A stretch of DNA of 18,118 nt, taken from the NCBI GenBank assembly GCA_002307115.1, contig DBTP01000001.1, positions 1 through 18,118 of the forward strand, read 5' to 3'. The notes under the pieces were generated by a model. It did not search any database and was not told where the DNA came from. It worked only from the letters and a program-made list of their open reading frames with translations. This DNA is from Fibrobacter sp. UBA1313 (lineage in GTDB: Bacteria; Fibrobacterota; Fibrobacteria; Fibrobacterales; Fibrobacteraceae). Both the position numbers and the translations under genes were made by a program. Positions 1 through 6,266 of the stretch are shown here, piece by piece (position 1 is the first letter of the stretch; each line of letters opens with the position of its first letter).

Positions 1-57
1 GGTCAAGTCCGTAAAAACAAACCAAGAGCCTTCTTCCTTGTTCTTACTGTTTCGCAT
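1..57 (-). CDS. MotB/OmpA-type (ZorB-like) channel partner, 5' end only
   Basis: Only the first 19 codons are inside the window; the rest lies beyond base 1. The ATG overlaps the stop of the MotA-like gene by one base (TGATG), with a strong GGAGG five bases ahead. The visible peptide MRNSKNKEEGSWFVFTDLT has a short charged N-terminus and then W-x-x-F-T-D-L. In MotB, ZorB and related proteins this pattern sits at the start of the single transmembrane helix and carries the ion-binding aspartate (MotB Asp32 in E. coli). Here that would be Asp17. Known partners of this type continue into a periplasmic OmpA-like peptidoglycan-binding domain, but that part cannot be seen. The identification rests on the short motif plus its coupling to a MotA/ExbB-type gene. 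Confidence 0.72.
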   Translation of the reverse strand, partial: MRNSKNKEEGSWFVFTDLT

Positions 58-1694
58 CAGGCCTCCGCCTTATTTTCAGAGGCAGGAGCGTGTTGCGATT
101 GTTGCAAAATTTCAAGTAAGATCTCTTGAGTTTTCATCGCGTTCTCCACAAGCACTTCGCTCGCGCGCTCATGGAACGCTTCCAAAGAGAGGTGGAGTTG
201 TTCAATAAAGTTTTGTTCTTCATCATGTTCCGAAGAATCACCGGAAAGCTTTTCCAGTACGGCTTCAATGCCCTCACGGAACATTTCGAGGTTGGCAGAA
301 AATTCAGATTGGTTAACGCGCATCAGACTCGCCGCATCCGTAATGTTGGAAGCAAGCACAGAAGACGTTTCATTTTCCTTGACGACGCGATTTTCAATGC
401 CTGCAATGAGAGCCTGCTGGGACTGTACCAAAGCGGCGGAAGCAGTGGAAAGCTCGCGGAAAGAGGATTGTACTTCCTCAGAGAGTTTTCGAATTTGATC
501 GGCGACAGATTTGGAGAGATCCACAGAACCCGCCTCTGCTTTTTCTGCCACTTGGAGTGCTACAGAACGGAGCGTTTCCAAACCTTCGCGCTGATGATTT
601 TCAGAATTCGTGGCGGAAGCGCCCAAGGAATCCATGAACTGTTTCCATTGTTCGCCAGAGCTCTTCACTTGATCTTTAAGGCTCGTAGAGAGTTCGCGCG
701 TCAGAGTATCGACTGTGGACTGCATGCCCGTAGCCGCCCCTTTCTGGAGCGATTCCATCTGAGACGATAGCGAGGATACCGCCTCCTGAAGGCCTTGGAT
801 AGCGACCTTTTGCGCTTGTTCCACACCCATTACATTCACCTTCAAAAGATCCTGTAAACCTGTCGAAAGTCCCTGTAACGTATTTTGCAACGCTTCGGAA
901 GATTTCTGCTGAACTTGCAGCATGCCTTCAAGCACTTGCGATTGAGTTGTTTTCAACTGTTCCGCAAACAGCGTCGACGATTTTTCATTCGCATTCGCAA
1001 TGGAATCGACCAATTTTCGAATTTCAGCGGTGGCATCATTCTTGTTTACGGAAAAATCAGGGAGGAGTTCAAACAAAGTAAATTCATCTAAATCCATCAT
1101 AAAATTGGTGTGTTGCACGACCAAAATACTGTGGCTGGCATTCAAAACGATAGCCGCAAACAAACCGCAAAGCGAAGTACCAAAAATACCTTTCATGCTT
1201 GAAAAAATGGCCTGAATGGAACTCAAGGTGGACTCCGGAGCAGAATTGAGTTCAATGCTATTACCCGCTGTAGAAACCGCAAGCATCAAGCCAAAGAAGG
1301 TTCCCATGAGGCCCAAAAGAATTACCACGCCACCACTACTCTTACCAATCTTGATCTCTTCGCGGGCATCTAAAATATCTTTAAGCACTTGCGGATTGAG
1401 AACCATTCCCTTCGCGGAAAGTTTCTGCACCAAGCGAATGCGGGACACCACAATACCTGTTCCTTCCACACCACTGCGCGGCACTTGTTTGGAGTAAGAG
1501 GTAAGGTGCTGACGTTCTTTTTCAATTTCACGGAGACCCTTAATGGCATTCACCTCAGACCCAATGAAAACCACAAAAATGGCGGCAATAATCAGCCATC
1601 CAAAAAGAGGAGAGCCAAAGTAGAGGGAGCTTGCGATCAACGCAGCCGTTCCTAAAACGGCGAGCAAGAGAACGAGCGCAGAGGAATTTTTCAT
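57..1694 (-). CDS. MotA/TolQ/ExbB-type proton channel protein with long coiled-coil tail (ZorA-like)
   Basis: A 545-aa membrane protein. Two hydrophobic helices (about residues 5-24 and 30-48) are followed by a soluble stretch. Then come the two helices typical of the MotA/ExbB family: LGLMGTFFGLMLAV (about 127-140, with Thr132) and MKGIFGTSLCGLFAAIVLN (about 167-185). From about residue 215 to the end (about 330 residues) it is polar, rich in Gln, Glu, Ser and Leu, and heptad-like, so probably a long coiled-coil tail. That arrangement recalls ZorA of Zorya and the DUF802 proteins rather than TolQ or ExbB, which lack such a tail. It should form the ion-conducting stator with the product of the next gene. 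Two starts exist: ATG at 1703 overlaps the previous stop (ATGA), but ATG at 1694 starts a cleaner membrane N-terminus and has GGAA upstream. The open frame to 1832 overlaps the previous gene and is not used. Confidence 0.85.
   Translation of the reverse strand: MKNSSALVLLLAVLGTAALIASSLYFGSPLFGWLIIAAIFVVFIGSEVNAIKGLREIEKERQHLTSYSKQVPRSGVEGTGIVVSRIRLVQKLSAKGMVLNPQVLKDILDAREEIKIGKSSGGVVILLGLMGTFFGLMLAVSTAGNSIELNSAPESTLSSIQAIFSSMKGIFGTSLCGLFAAIVLNASHSILVVQHTNFMMDLDEFTLFELLPDFSVNKNDATAEIRKLVDSIANANEKSSTLFAEQLKTTQSQVLEGMLQVQQKSSEALQNTLQGLSTGLQDLLKVNVMGVEQAQKVAIQGLQEAVSSLSSQMESLQKGAATGMQSTVDTLTRELSTSLKDQVKSSGEQWKQFMDSLGASATNSENHQREGLETLRSVALQVAEKAEAGSVDLSKSVADQIRKLSEEVQSSFRELSTASAALVQSQQALIAGIENRVVKENETSSVLASNITDAASLMRVNQSEFSANLEMFREGIEAVLEKLSGDSSEHDEEQNFIEQLHLSLEAFHERASEVLVENAMKTQEILLEILQQSQHAPASENKAEA
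62..66 (-). promoter_or_regulatory. Shine-Dalgarno site of the MotB-like gene
   Basis: GGAGG lies in the last codons of the MotA-like gene, five bases before the ATG at 57. It fixes the start of the partner gene and suggests the two subunits are translationally coupled. Confidence 0.75.
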
Positions 1695-1699
1695 AATAG

Positions 1700-2620
1700 T
1701 CATTCCACAGGTTTGGTGTGTAACGGAGAAACGGAACGCCCGAACAGATCTAACTGACCGCGCGAAAATCCACGTAAATAAAGAGACCACTTGTCCCGGT
1801 ACCACTCGCCTACTAGCAACGTGAGACCACAAGCGTAATCACAAAAATCATCGGTAAATGCTAAGAATGCATTCTCATAAGCACCACTACGATTCCAAGT
1901 GGAACCGACCGCTCGCACACACGCTAAAGAGCTCGCAAAATGGCGCACTTTGCCACGACTCTTAAACGCTAATGAGAACCGTTTGAAAGCGATCTCCGCC
2001 AAAGAGGCCCGTAAACGAGCAATGTATTGATCTTCTTGTTCATGGAACGAGGCTTCCATACTGGGCAAAATTTTTGAAATCGCATCAATGGCACTTTCTT
2101 TGTACCACACTTTGCACAAGCGCTCCTGTAAATGGAGAACGCGAGAGGACATCATCACCAACAGTTTTTCCGAATCACCGACAAGCATGTGAATGGTTGA
2201 AAAGTAGAGGTTGCGAATTTCTTGGCTGGTTCCCTTGAAGGAAAAATACCAACCGTCCCCATCTTGAAGAATCCACCCCGCTTGCAAAAGGACACGATGC
2301 AATTCTTCTGTCGCAAAACGCTGCGCCCACTTGGCTCGAAACTCGTCAAAACGTGTCCGAAATTCATCGAGAAGTAGGGGAAAATCTTTTTGAGAAATCA
2401 TCCATGCATTGGGGCTATAGGAAATCATTTCCTGACCCGCCATCGTCGAAGAGGGGTCCGTGAGTGCCGCATCAAGATGCTCAAATAAAGCAATGGACCA
2501 AGTCGCTTCCATCGTTTGCGAAAGCGTGGCCACAGAAGAAGAACGATCTGGGCGACCACCCAAACGAACCAGGCTCGTACCTGTCATTTTTCTTATTGCT
2601 CTACGGAAAGATTCATCCAC
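1700..2620 (-). CDS. Unrecognised 306-aa protein upstream of the MotA/MotB-like pair
   Basis: I do not recognise this protein with confidence. It is probably cytoplasmic: no signal peptide and no membrane helix. It is rich in Trp, Phe, Arg and Leu and probably mostly helical. Its stop overlaps the possible ATG of the MotA-like gene (ATGA), so the two are probably functionally linked. From memory, the spacing of features (a T-G-x-x-L-V-R-L start, a mid-protein amphipathic segment near ILPSMEASFHEQEDQ, a C-terminal helical end) loosely recalls DUF3348 (ZorF), which precedes the DUF802 and OmpA genes in type III Zorya-like loci. This is weak and needs a profile search. The start is uncertain: GTG at 2620 is preceded by GGTATATT and six bases, which would suit a leaderless message. 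ATG at 2587 gives 295 aa and skips a stretch with rare-looking codons. Confidence 0.75.
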   Translation of the reverse strand: MDESFRRAIRKMTGTSLVRLGGRPDRSSSVATLSQTMEATWSIALFEHLDAALTDPSSTMAGQEMISYSPNAWMISQKDFPLLLDEFRTRFDEFRAKWAQRFATEELHRVLLQAGWILQDGDGWYFSFKGTSQEIRNLYFSTIHMLVGDSEKLLVMMSSRVLHLQERLCKVWYKESAIDAISKILPSMEASFHEQEDQYIARLRASLAEIAFKRFSLAFKSRGKVRHFASSLACVRAVGSTWNRSGAYENAFLAFTDDFCDYACGLTLLVGEWYRDKWSLYLRGFSRGQLDLFGRSVSPLHTKPVE

Positions 2621-2626
2621 GGCGAA

Positions 2627-2632
2627 AATATA
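2627..2632 (-). promoter_or_regulatory. Possible -10 element just before the 306-aa gene
   Basis: TATATT (inside GGTATATT) ends six bases before the GTG at 2620, with no Shine-Dalgarno in between. The same 8-mer with the same spacing occurs before the HD-domain gene at 16694. No convincing -35 box is seen. It could start a leaderless message, or a short-leader message for the ATG at 2587, separating the motor genes from the upstream operon. Confidence 0.3.
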
Positions 2633-2667
2633 CCTAATGGAGAAAGAATGCGCCGGGTTAAGTTCGC

Positions 2668-3372
2668 TTAGAAGCCCGCTTCAATGCGCTGCCAAACGCT
2701 ATGAGAGACCTTGCGGCCTTTCCCCGCCATTTCATCAGATTCGCGGCGTACATCCGCTTCCAAATTATCGTGAATAGGTGCGGTATCACCCACAAAGGTC
2801 GCTCCCTTTTCAAGGTACAATCCAAATACGTTATCACGAATTTCAGTTTTTTTGAAACTGACAGAACCTGTGCCCACAGAAAGGGCGAAACGATTGCGTC
2901 TAAAGGAACAACCCACGAGTTCCACTTTCGGAGCATTCTCTACCCACAGACCATAATAATTGTTCACAAAATGAACGTTTTCAAAAATGCCCGAAGACTG
3001 CGTGACGGTATTACGAAACGCATTTTCAATGATCAGATTACGCACTACAAAGTATTGGGATCCTGTCGCCAAATGGACTCCATTCCAACTGTCCGAGGAG
3101 TCTGCATTGCGAAAGGCGACGGGTTTTTGAGACGTTCCCAAAATTTGTACCGAACCCCTCAACAAGAGTTTCGCATAGCCGCTCATAAACACTTCAACTC
3201 CCGCTTCAATAATTAACGAATCGGTGGCAGGAATCACCACGCTATTTTCTAAAAGGTAAGGGCTTTTGGATGCTTTTAAAAAAACTTTATGTCCTTTAGG
3301 GCCTGGGAATGGCGTTACGGCAAAAGCTACCGTAAAACTCGCCATGAGCGCGATCACGAAAGCCTTTTTCAT
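2668..3372 (-). CDS. Secreted right-handed parallel beta-helix protein
   Basis: A 234-aa protein with a clear signal peptide (MKKAFVIALMASFTVAFA, cleavage probably near residue 18-20). The mature part shows the repeating short-strand pattern of a right-handed parallel beta-helix: successive turns with hydrophobic residues, Asn ladders and IENA/VHFVNN/VELVGCSFRRN-type rungs (about residues 50-200). This fold occurs in pectate lyases, NosD-like and surface-adhesion proteins. No catalytic set of residues is evident, so an enzymatic role is not assigned. At this length it has only about seven or eight coils. The start is the ATG at 3372, two bases downstream of the preceding stop (TAATATG); a GTG four codons earlier is less likely because it would come before the signal peptide. 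It shares the run with the upstream lipoprotein gene, so both may act in the periplasm or at the outer membrane. Confidence 0.75.
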   Translation of the reverse strand: MKKAFVIALMASFTVAFAVTPFPGPKGHKVFLKASKSPYLLENSVVIPATDSLIIEAGVEVFMSGYAKLLLRGSVQILGTSQKPVAFRNADSSDSWNGVHLATGSQYFVVRNLIIENAFRNTVTQSSGIFENVHFVNNYYGLWVENAPKVELVGCSFRRNRFALSVGTGSVSFKKTEIRDNVFGLYLEKGATFVGDTAPIHDNLEADVRRESDEMAGKGRKVSHSVWQRIEAGF

Positions 3373-3373
3373 A

Positions 3374-4198
3374 TTAAACACCACTCTTCAAAAGAATGGT
3401 TTGGTGCACGCGCAAACTAGGAATGGTGTCAGCCGCCCCTTCTTGCTTTTCAATCATGCGCATCTTGCCTTCGACTTCCAAAGTACCTTCCACAATTTTC
3501 CCAGCGTTCACATCAAAAAGAATCGTGCCGCTACCAAGAACAAAATCTTCGCTCTCCATGGTATGCAGAGAGTCATCCGTACGTTGCTTGTACTTAATGT
3601 TCATCTGCAACTTCGCGAGCAAAACGCCGTTACGCACAAATACGTCTTCGAGTTTAAACCACTTGTAAACAAACAGTTGTTTTCCATCGGCATCATTGAT
3701 CAAGTGCTGACGCTCCCAAGTCGCTCCCATTTTCACCGGCGAAGAAGGTAAAACGGGCTGAATTTTGAGGAACGTTTTGCGAATATCGAGATCTCCTACA
3801 TCGGGGAGAGCCACAAAATCATCCATATTCACGGCACTCATTTGACCATCCGCAGCCATTTTGAATTGAAATGACTCCATGCCCAAGTAGCGTTCAATGT
3901 GGCGCGTTTCTTCTACGGAGCGGTTATCCGATGTATAACTGACAGAATCGACCTTCATCATGAAGCGGCCCGTGCCATCATCATAGGCCGTAAGCAACTT
4001 GGAGTGAAGACGCACTTGCAAATGAGAGTTCATGGATTCTGGTGATTCCGTAGAGGAATCATCATCTACCAACACTCGCAATTTGGCTTCTAAAGAAAAT
4101 ACCTGATCAGCGGTATTTTGGGTATCAAAGGCGAGGTTTACTTCCTGCTGACCACAGGCGATTAAAAGGAGAGGAAAAAGGAGCACGAGGCATTTCAT
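3374..4198 (-). CDS. Hypothetical lipoprotein
   Basis: A 274-aa protein with a type II signal peptide: a short hydrophobic stretch followed by the lipobox LIAC, with Cys15 as the predicted lipidated residue and GQQ after it. An outer-membrane location is likely, as no Asp follows the cysteine. The rest is soluble and strand-rich, with alternating patterns such as FQFKMAADGQMSAVNMDDF and a PSSPVKMGATW segment. This recalls bacterial lipoproteins that form open barrels or sandwiches, for example the DUF6263 type, but I cannot assign a family. It begins 14 bases after the tadA stop and ends one base before the beta-helix gene. Only a weak AGG precedes the ATG, so translation may depend on coupling. 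The substrate or partner is unknown. Confidence 0.75.
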   Translation of the reverse strand: MKCLVLLFPLLLIACGQQEVNLAFDTQNTADQVFSLEAKLRVLVDDDSSTESPESMNSHLQVRLHSKLLTAYDDGTGRFMMKVDSVSYTSDNRSVEETRHIERYLGMESFQFKMAADGQMSAVNMDDFVALPDVGDLDIRKTFLKIQPVLPSSPVKMGATWERQHLINDADGKQLFVYKWFKLEDVFVRNGVLLAKLQMNIKYKQRTDDSLHTMESEDFVLGSGTILFDVNAGKIVEGTLEVEGKMRMIEKQEGAADTIPSLRVHQTILLKSGV

Positions 4199-4212
4199 GC
4201 CTAAAAAAATAG

Positions 4213-4776
4213 TTATGTGCTGGATTGAGCGACTGTCTTTGCTCCCGAATCACCCTTCTTTTCGCGCATTTCTTGGAAAAATGCTTGGAGAATTCCCAAA
4301 CCTTCCTCGGCCAAAATACCCGGAGTCACTGTTACAACACGACGGAGCGCATTGTGAGAAAGCACATCTATCGTCGTCCCACAACCGCCAAATCGGGAAT
4401 CCCTTGATCCATAAACCACCCGAGAGAGGCGGCTATTGAGAATCGCCCCTGCACACATGGGGCACGGTTCCAAAGTGACATACAAAGTACAACCATCCAA
4501 ACGCCAATTTTCAAGTGCTGTAGCGGCAGCACCAATAGCAAGAATTTCCGCATGAGCCGTTGCATCGTGCAAAGATTCGACTTGATTGTAGCCTTTGCCT
4601 ATTGCCTTACCCTCTTTGACAATGACACAACCAATGGGGATTTCTCCCGCATCGTAAGCGATTTCCGCCTGTCGAAGAGCCATACGCATCCAACGTTCGT
4701 CTTCTTCTGGTGTGGGAATGCGCCCCGTTGCAGGGATGGCATCCGGGTGTTCAGATAAAGGTAACCACTCACCCAT
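4213..4776 (-). CDS. tadA: tRNA adenosine(34) deaminase TadA
   Basis: A 187-aa zinc-dependent deaminase that converts A34 to inosine in the wobble position of tRNA-Arg(ACG). Catalytic features are complete: His75-Ala-Glu77 (TAHAEILAI) with the proton-shuttling Glu, and the P-C-x-x-C motif with Cys105 and Cys108 (EPCPMCAGAI). Asn64 in GYN and the NWRLDGCTLYVTLEP stretch are typical of TadA rather than cytidine deaminases. E. coli TadA is about 167 aa; this one has about 20 extra N-terminal residues (to about residue 22). Its ATG overlaps the symporter stop by one base (TAATG), and GGAG lies seven bases upstream, so translational coupling is likely. Its place in this operon looks like operon packing rather than shared function. 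Confidence 0.96.
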   Translation of the reverse strand: MGEWLPLSEHPDAIPATGRIPTPEEDERWMRMALRQAEIAYDAGEIPIGCVIVKEGKAIGKGYNQVESLHDATAHAEILAIGAAATALENWRLDGCTLYVTLEPCPMCAGAILNSRLSRVVYGSRDSRFGGCGTTIDVLSHNALRRVVTVTPGILAEEGLGILQAFFQEMREKKGDSGAKTVAQSST

Positions 4777-6254
4777 TACAAAGCTCCAATGGCCTTAGGA
4801 CGCGGAAAAATGAATCGTAAAATATTGGCACACACAAGAGTTGCCGTACAAGAAATGAGCGGATTCCAAAAGAAACTAACAGTGCCCGCAAACGGAGGCT
4901 CGTAAGCGGGGAAAAGTGGCACTTTATTGAAAAGTACAATGGATGTCATCCCACAAAGAACGCCGCCAATAACCGCCCGAGGAGAAACCCGTTTTGTAAA
5001 AAAGGCAAGGAGGAAAAGTGCGAGTAAAGGTCCTGTAAAAAGACCTGTGAAAAAGAGAGCATTCGAAAGCAGAGAACTTTTCATATCCACAGCGATGAAC
5101 GCGCAACCCGTGCTCAGAACCGCCCACAAAAGAGTCCACATTTTTGCCTTCGATAACGACTTTGCACTTTCGTCACGAATCAACAGAATATCCTTCACCG
5201 TGGTATTCCCCAACGCATTGATCGCACTCGAAAGACTGCTCATCGCCGCCGCGTAAATGGCCGCCACCACAAGACCCGTCGCTCCTGGAGGGAGTACGTT
5301 CACAATAAAATGAGGAAAGACTTCGTTGATTGCAGTCCCTGGAGGCAAAGGAACGATTCCTTTCACCTGATAAAAAACATAGAGGCCCGCACCCACCCAG
5401 AAGAAAAGAATGGAAACAAAAATACCGAGCACCATACTGAGAATACTCGAAGCATTTGCTTCCTTCGACGATTTACAACTGAGATAGCGCTGCACAAATT
5501 GCTGATCGCAGCCACGGATCGCAATTTCAATCACGGCATACACAAAACCCGCCGAAAGTAAGTTGCGCGCATTGGCAGGATTCCAATCCGAAGCGTTGAA
5601 CCAAACCGTTTTACCCGCCTCTGAAGCCATGGTGTACATGGGCCCCAGGCCACCCACCCCATGCGCAATAATCAAAAGCGTCAAAATGCCACCACCAAAC
5701 AACACCCCAAATTGCAACACATCCGTCCACACCACAGCCTTAAACCCACCATACCAAGTATAAGCGGTCGCCACAAGTGCGGTAATCAAAATCGCCACAT
5801 GAATATCGATGCCCAAGATCGGCGCCAATACCAGCGAAGGGGCATAAAGCAAAATTCCCATACGCAATAAGAGATGTAAGCTGTAGAATACCGCCGCAAT
5901 ACGGCGCACGCCCCGCGAAAAATGTTTTTCAAACAATTCGTAAGCGCTTGAAATTCCGGCCCTTTTTATGCGTGGGATAAAAACTACGCCCACCACTACA
6001 ATCGCAATCAACGCCCCAAAATTGTTCATTAAGAACGTCATGTTGGTGGCATAAGAATCGGCAGGGTTCCCTAAAAAAGTCGTTGCACTCACGGATGTCG
6101 CAATAAGACTAATACCTATCGCCACCCACGGCATGGAACCGCCGCCAAGCATATAACCTTTAAAATCTTTTTTACCCCGGGAAGCCCAAAGGCCCACAAA
6201 CACAGAAAACAAAATATACGCAACAAGAACAATCCAATCAAGCAATGTGAACAC
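4776..6254 (-). CDS. Sodium:solute symporter (SSS/SLC5 family)
   Basis: A 492-aa polytopic inner-membrane protein with about 13 hydrophobic segments. SSS-family hallmarks are visible: SLIATSVSATTFLGNPAD early (about residues 49-66), GGFKAVVWTDVLQ (169-181), RGCDQQFVQRYLS (247-259), and AMSSLSSAINALGNT in the segment carrying sodium-site serines (about 337-351). The early segment and the SSAINAL motif look more like the SLC5A5/5A6/5A8 branch (iodide, vitamin, monocarboxylate carriers) than PutP, but the substrate cannot be read from sequence. The start is GTG at 6254, supported by AGGA eight bases upstream. The gene follows the diguanylate cyclase gene by 12 bases and overlaps tadA by one base. 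Solute uptake driven by the sodium gradient is the family role. Confidence 0.92.
   Translation of the reverse strand: MFTLLDWIVLVAYILFSVFVGLWASRGKKDFKGYMLGGGSMPWVAIGISLIATSVSATTFLGNPADSYATNMTFLMNNFGALIAIVVVGVVFIPRIKRAGISSAYELFEKHFSRGVRRIAAVFYSLHLLLRMGILLYAPSLVLAPILGIDIHVAILITALVATAYTWYGGFKAVVWTDVLQFGVLFGGGILTLLIIAHGVGGLGPMYTMASEAGKTVWFNASDWNPANARNLLSAGFVYAVIEIAIRGCDQQFVQRYLSCKSSKEANASSILSMVLGIFVSILFFWVGAGLYVFYQVKGIVPLPPGTAINEVFPHFIVNVLPPGATGLVVAAIYAAAMSSLSSAINALGNTTVKDILLIRDESAKSLSKAKMWTLLWAVLSTGCAFIAVDMKSSLLSNALFFTGLFTGPLLALFLLAFFTKRVSPRAVIGGVLCGMTSIVLFNKVPLFPAYEPPFAGTVSFFWNPLISCTATLVCANILRFIFPRPKAIGAL
4784..4787 (-). promoter_or_regulatory. Shine-Dalgarno site of tadA
   Basis: GGAG in the last codons of the symporter gene, seven bases before the tadA ATG. 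It supports the long N-terminus chosen for TadA. Confidence 0.6.
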
Positions 6255-6262
6255 GAAGAAAT

Positions 6263-6266
6263 TCCT
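6263..6266 (-). promoter_or_regulatory. Shine-Dalgarno site deciding the GTG start of the symporter
   Basis: AGGA directly follows the stop codon of the GGDEF gene (TAAAGGA) and lies eight bases before the GTG at 6254. There is no ATG until about residue 35, which is past the first membrane helix, so this site supports the GTG start. Confidence 0.6.

Noticed and set aside
126..770. 214-codon open frame on the plus strand
   Set aside because: Antisense to the coiled-coil tail gene; Phe/Arg-rich shadow of Glu- and Ala-rich coding sequence.
1695..1832. N-terminal extension of the MotA-like gene by 46 codons
   Set aside because: It would overlap the end of the 306-aa gene throughout and puts a basic, non-family segment before the natural membrane N-terminus that starts at MKNSS.
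1..2620. A complete Zorya defence system
   Set aside because: Only channel-type genes and one unknown gene are visible; no ZorC, ZorD helicase or ZorE nuclease lies in the window, so this is reported only as a lead.
3266..3751. 161-codon plus-strand open frame over the lipoprotein and beta-helix genes
   Set aside because: It straddles two real minus-strand genes with good signal sequences and matches no domain.
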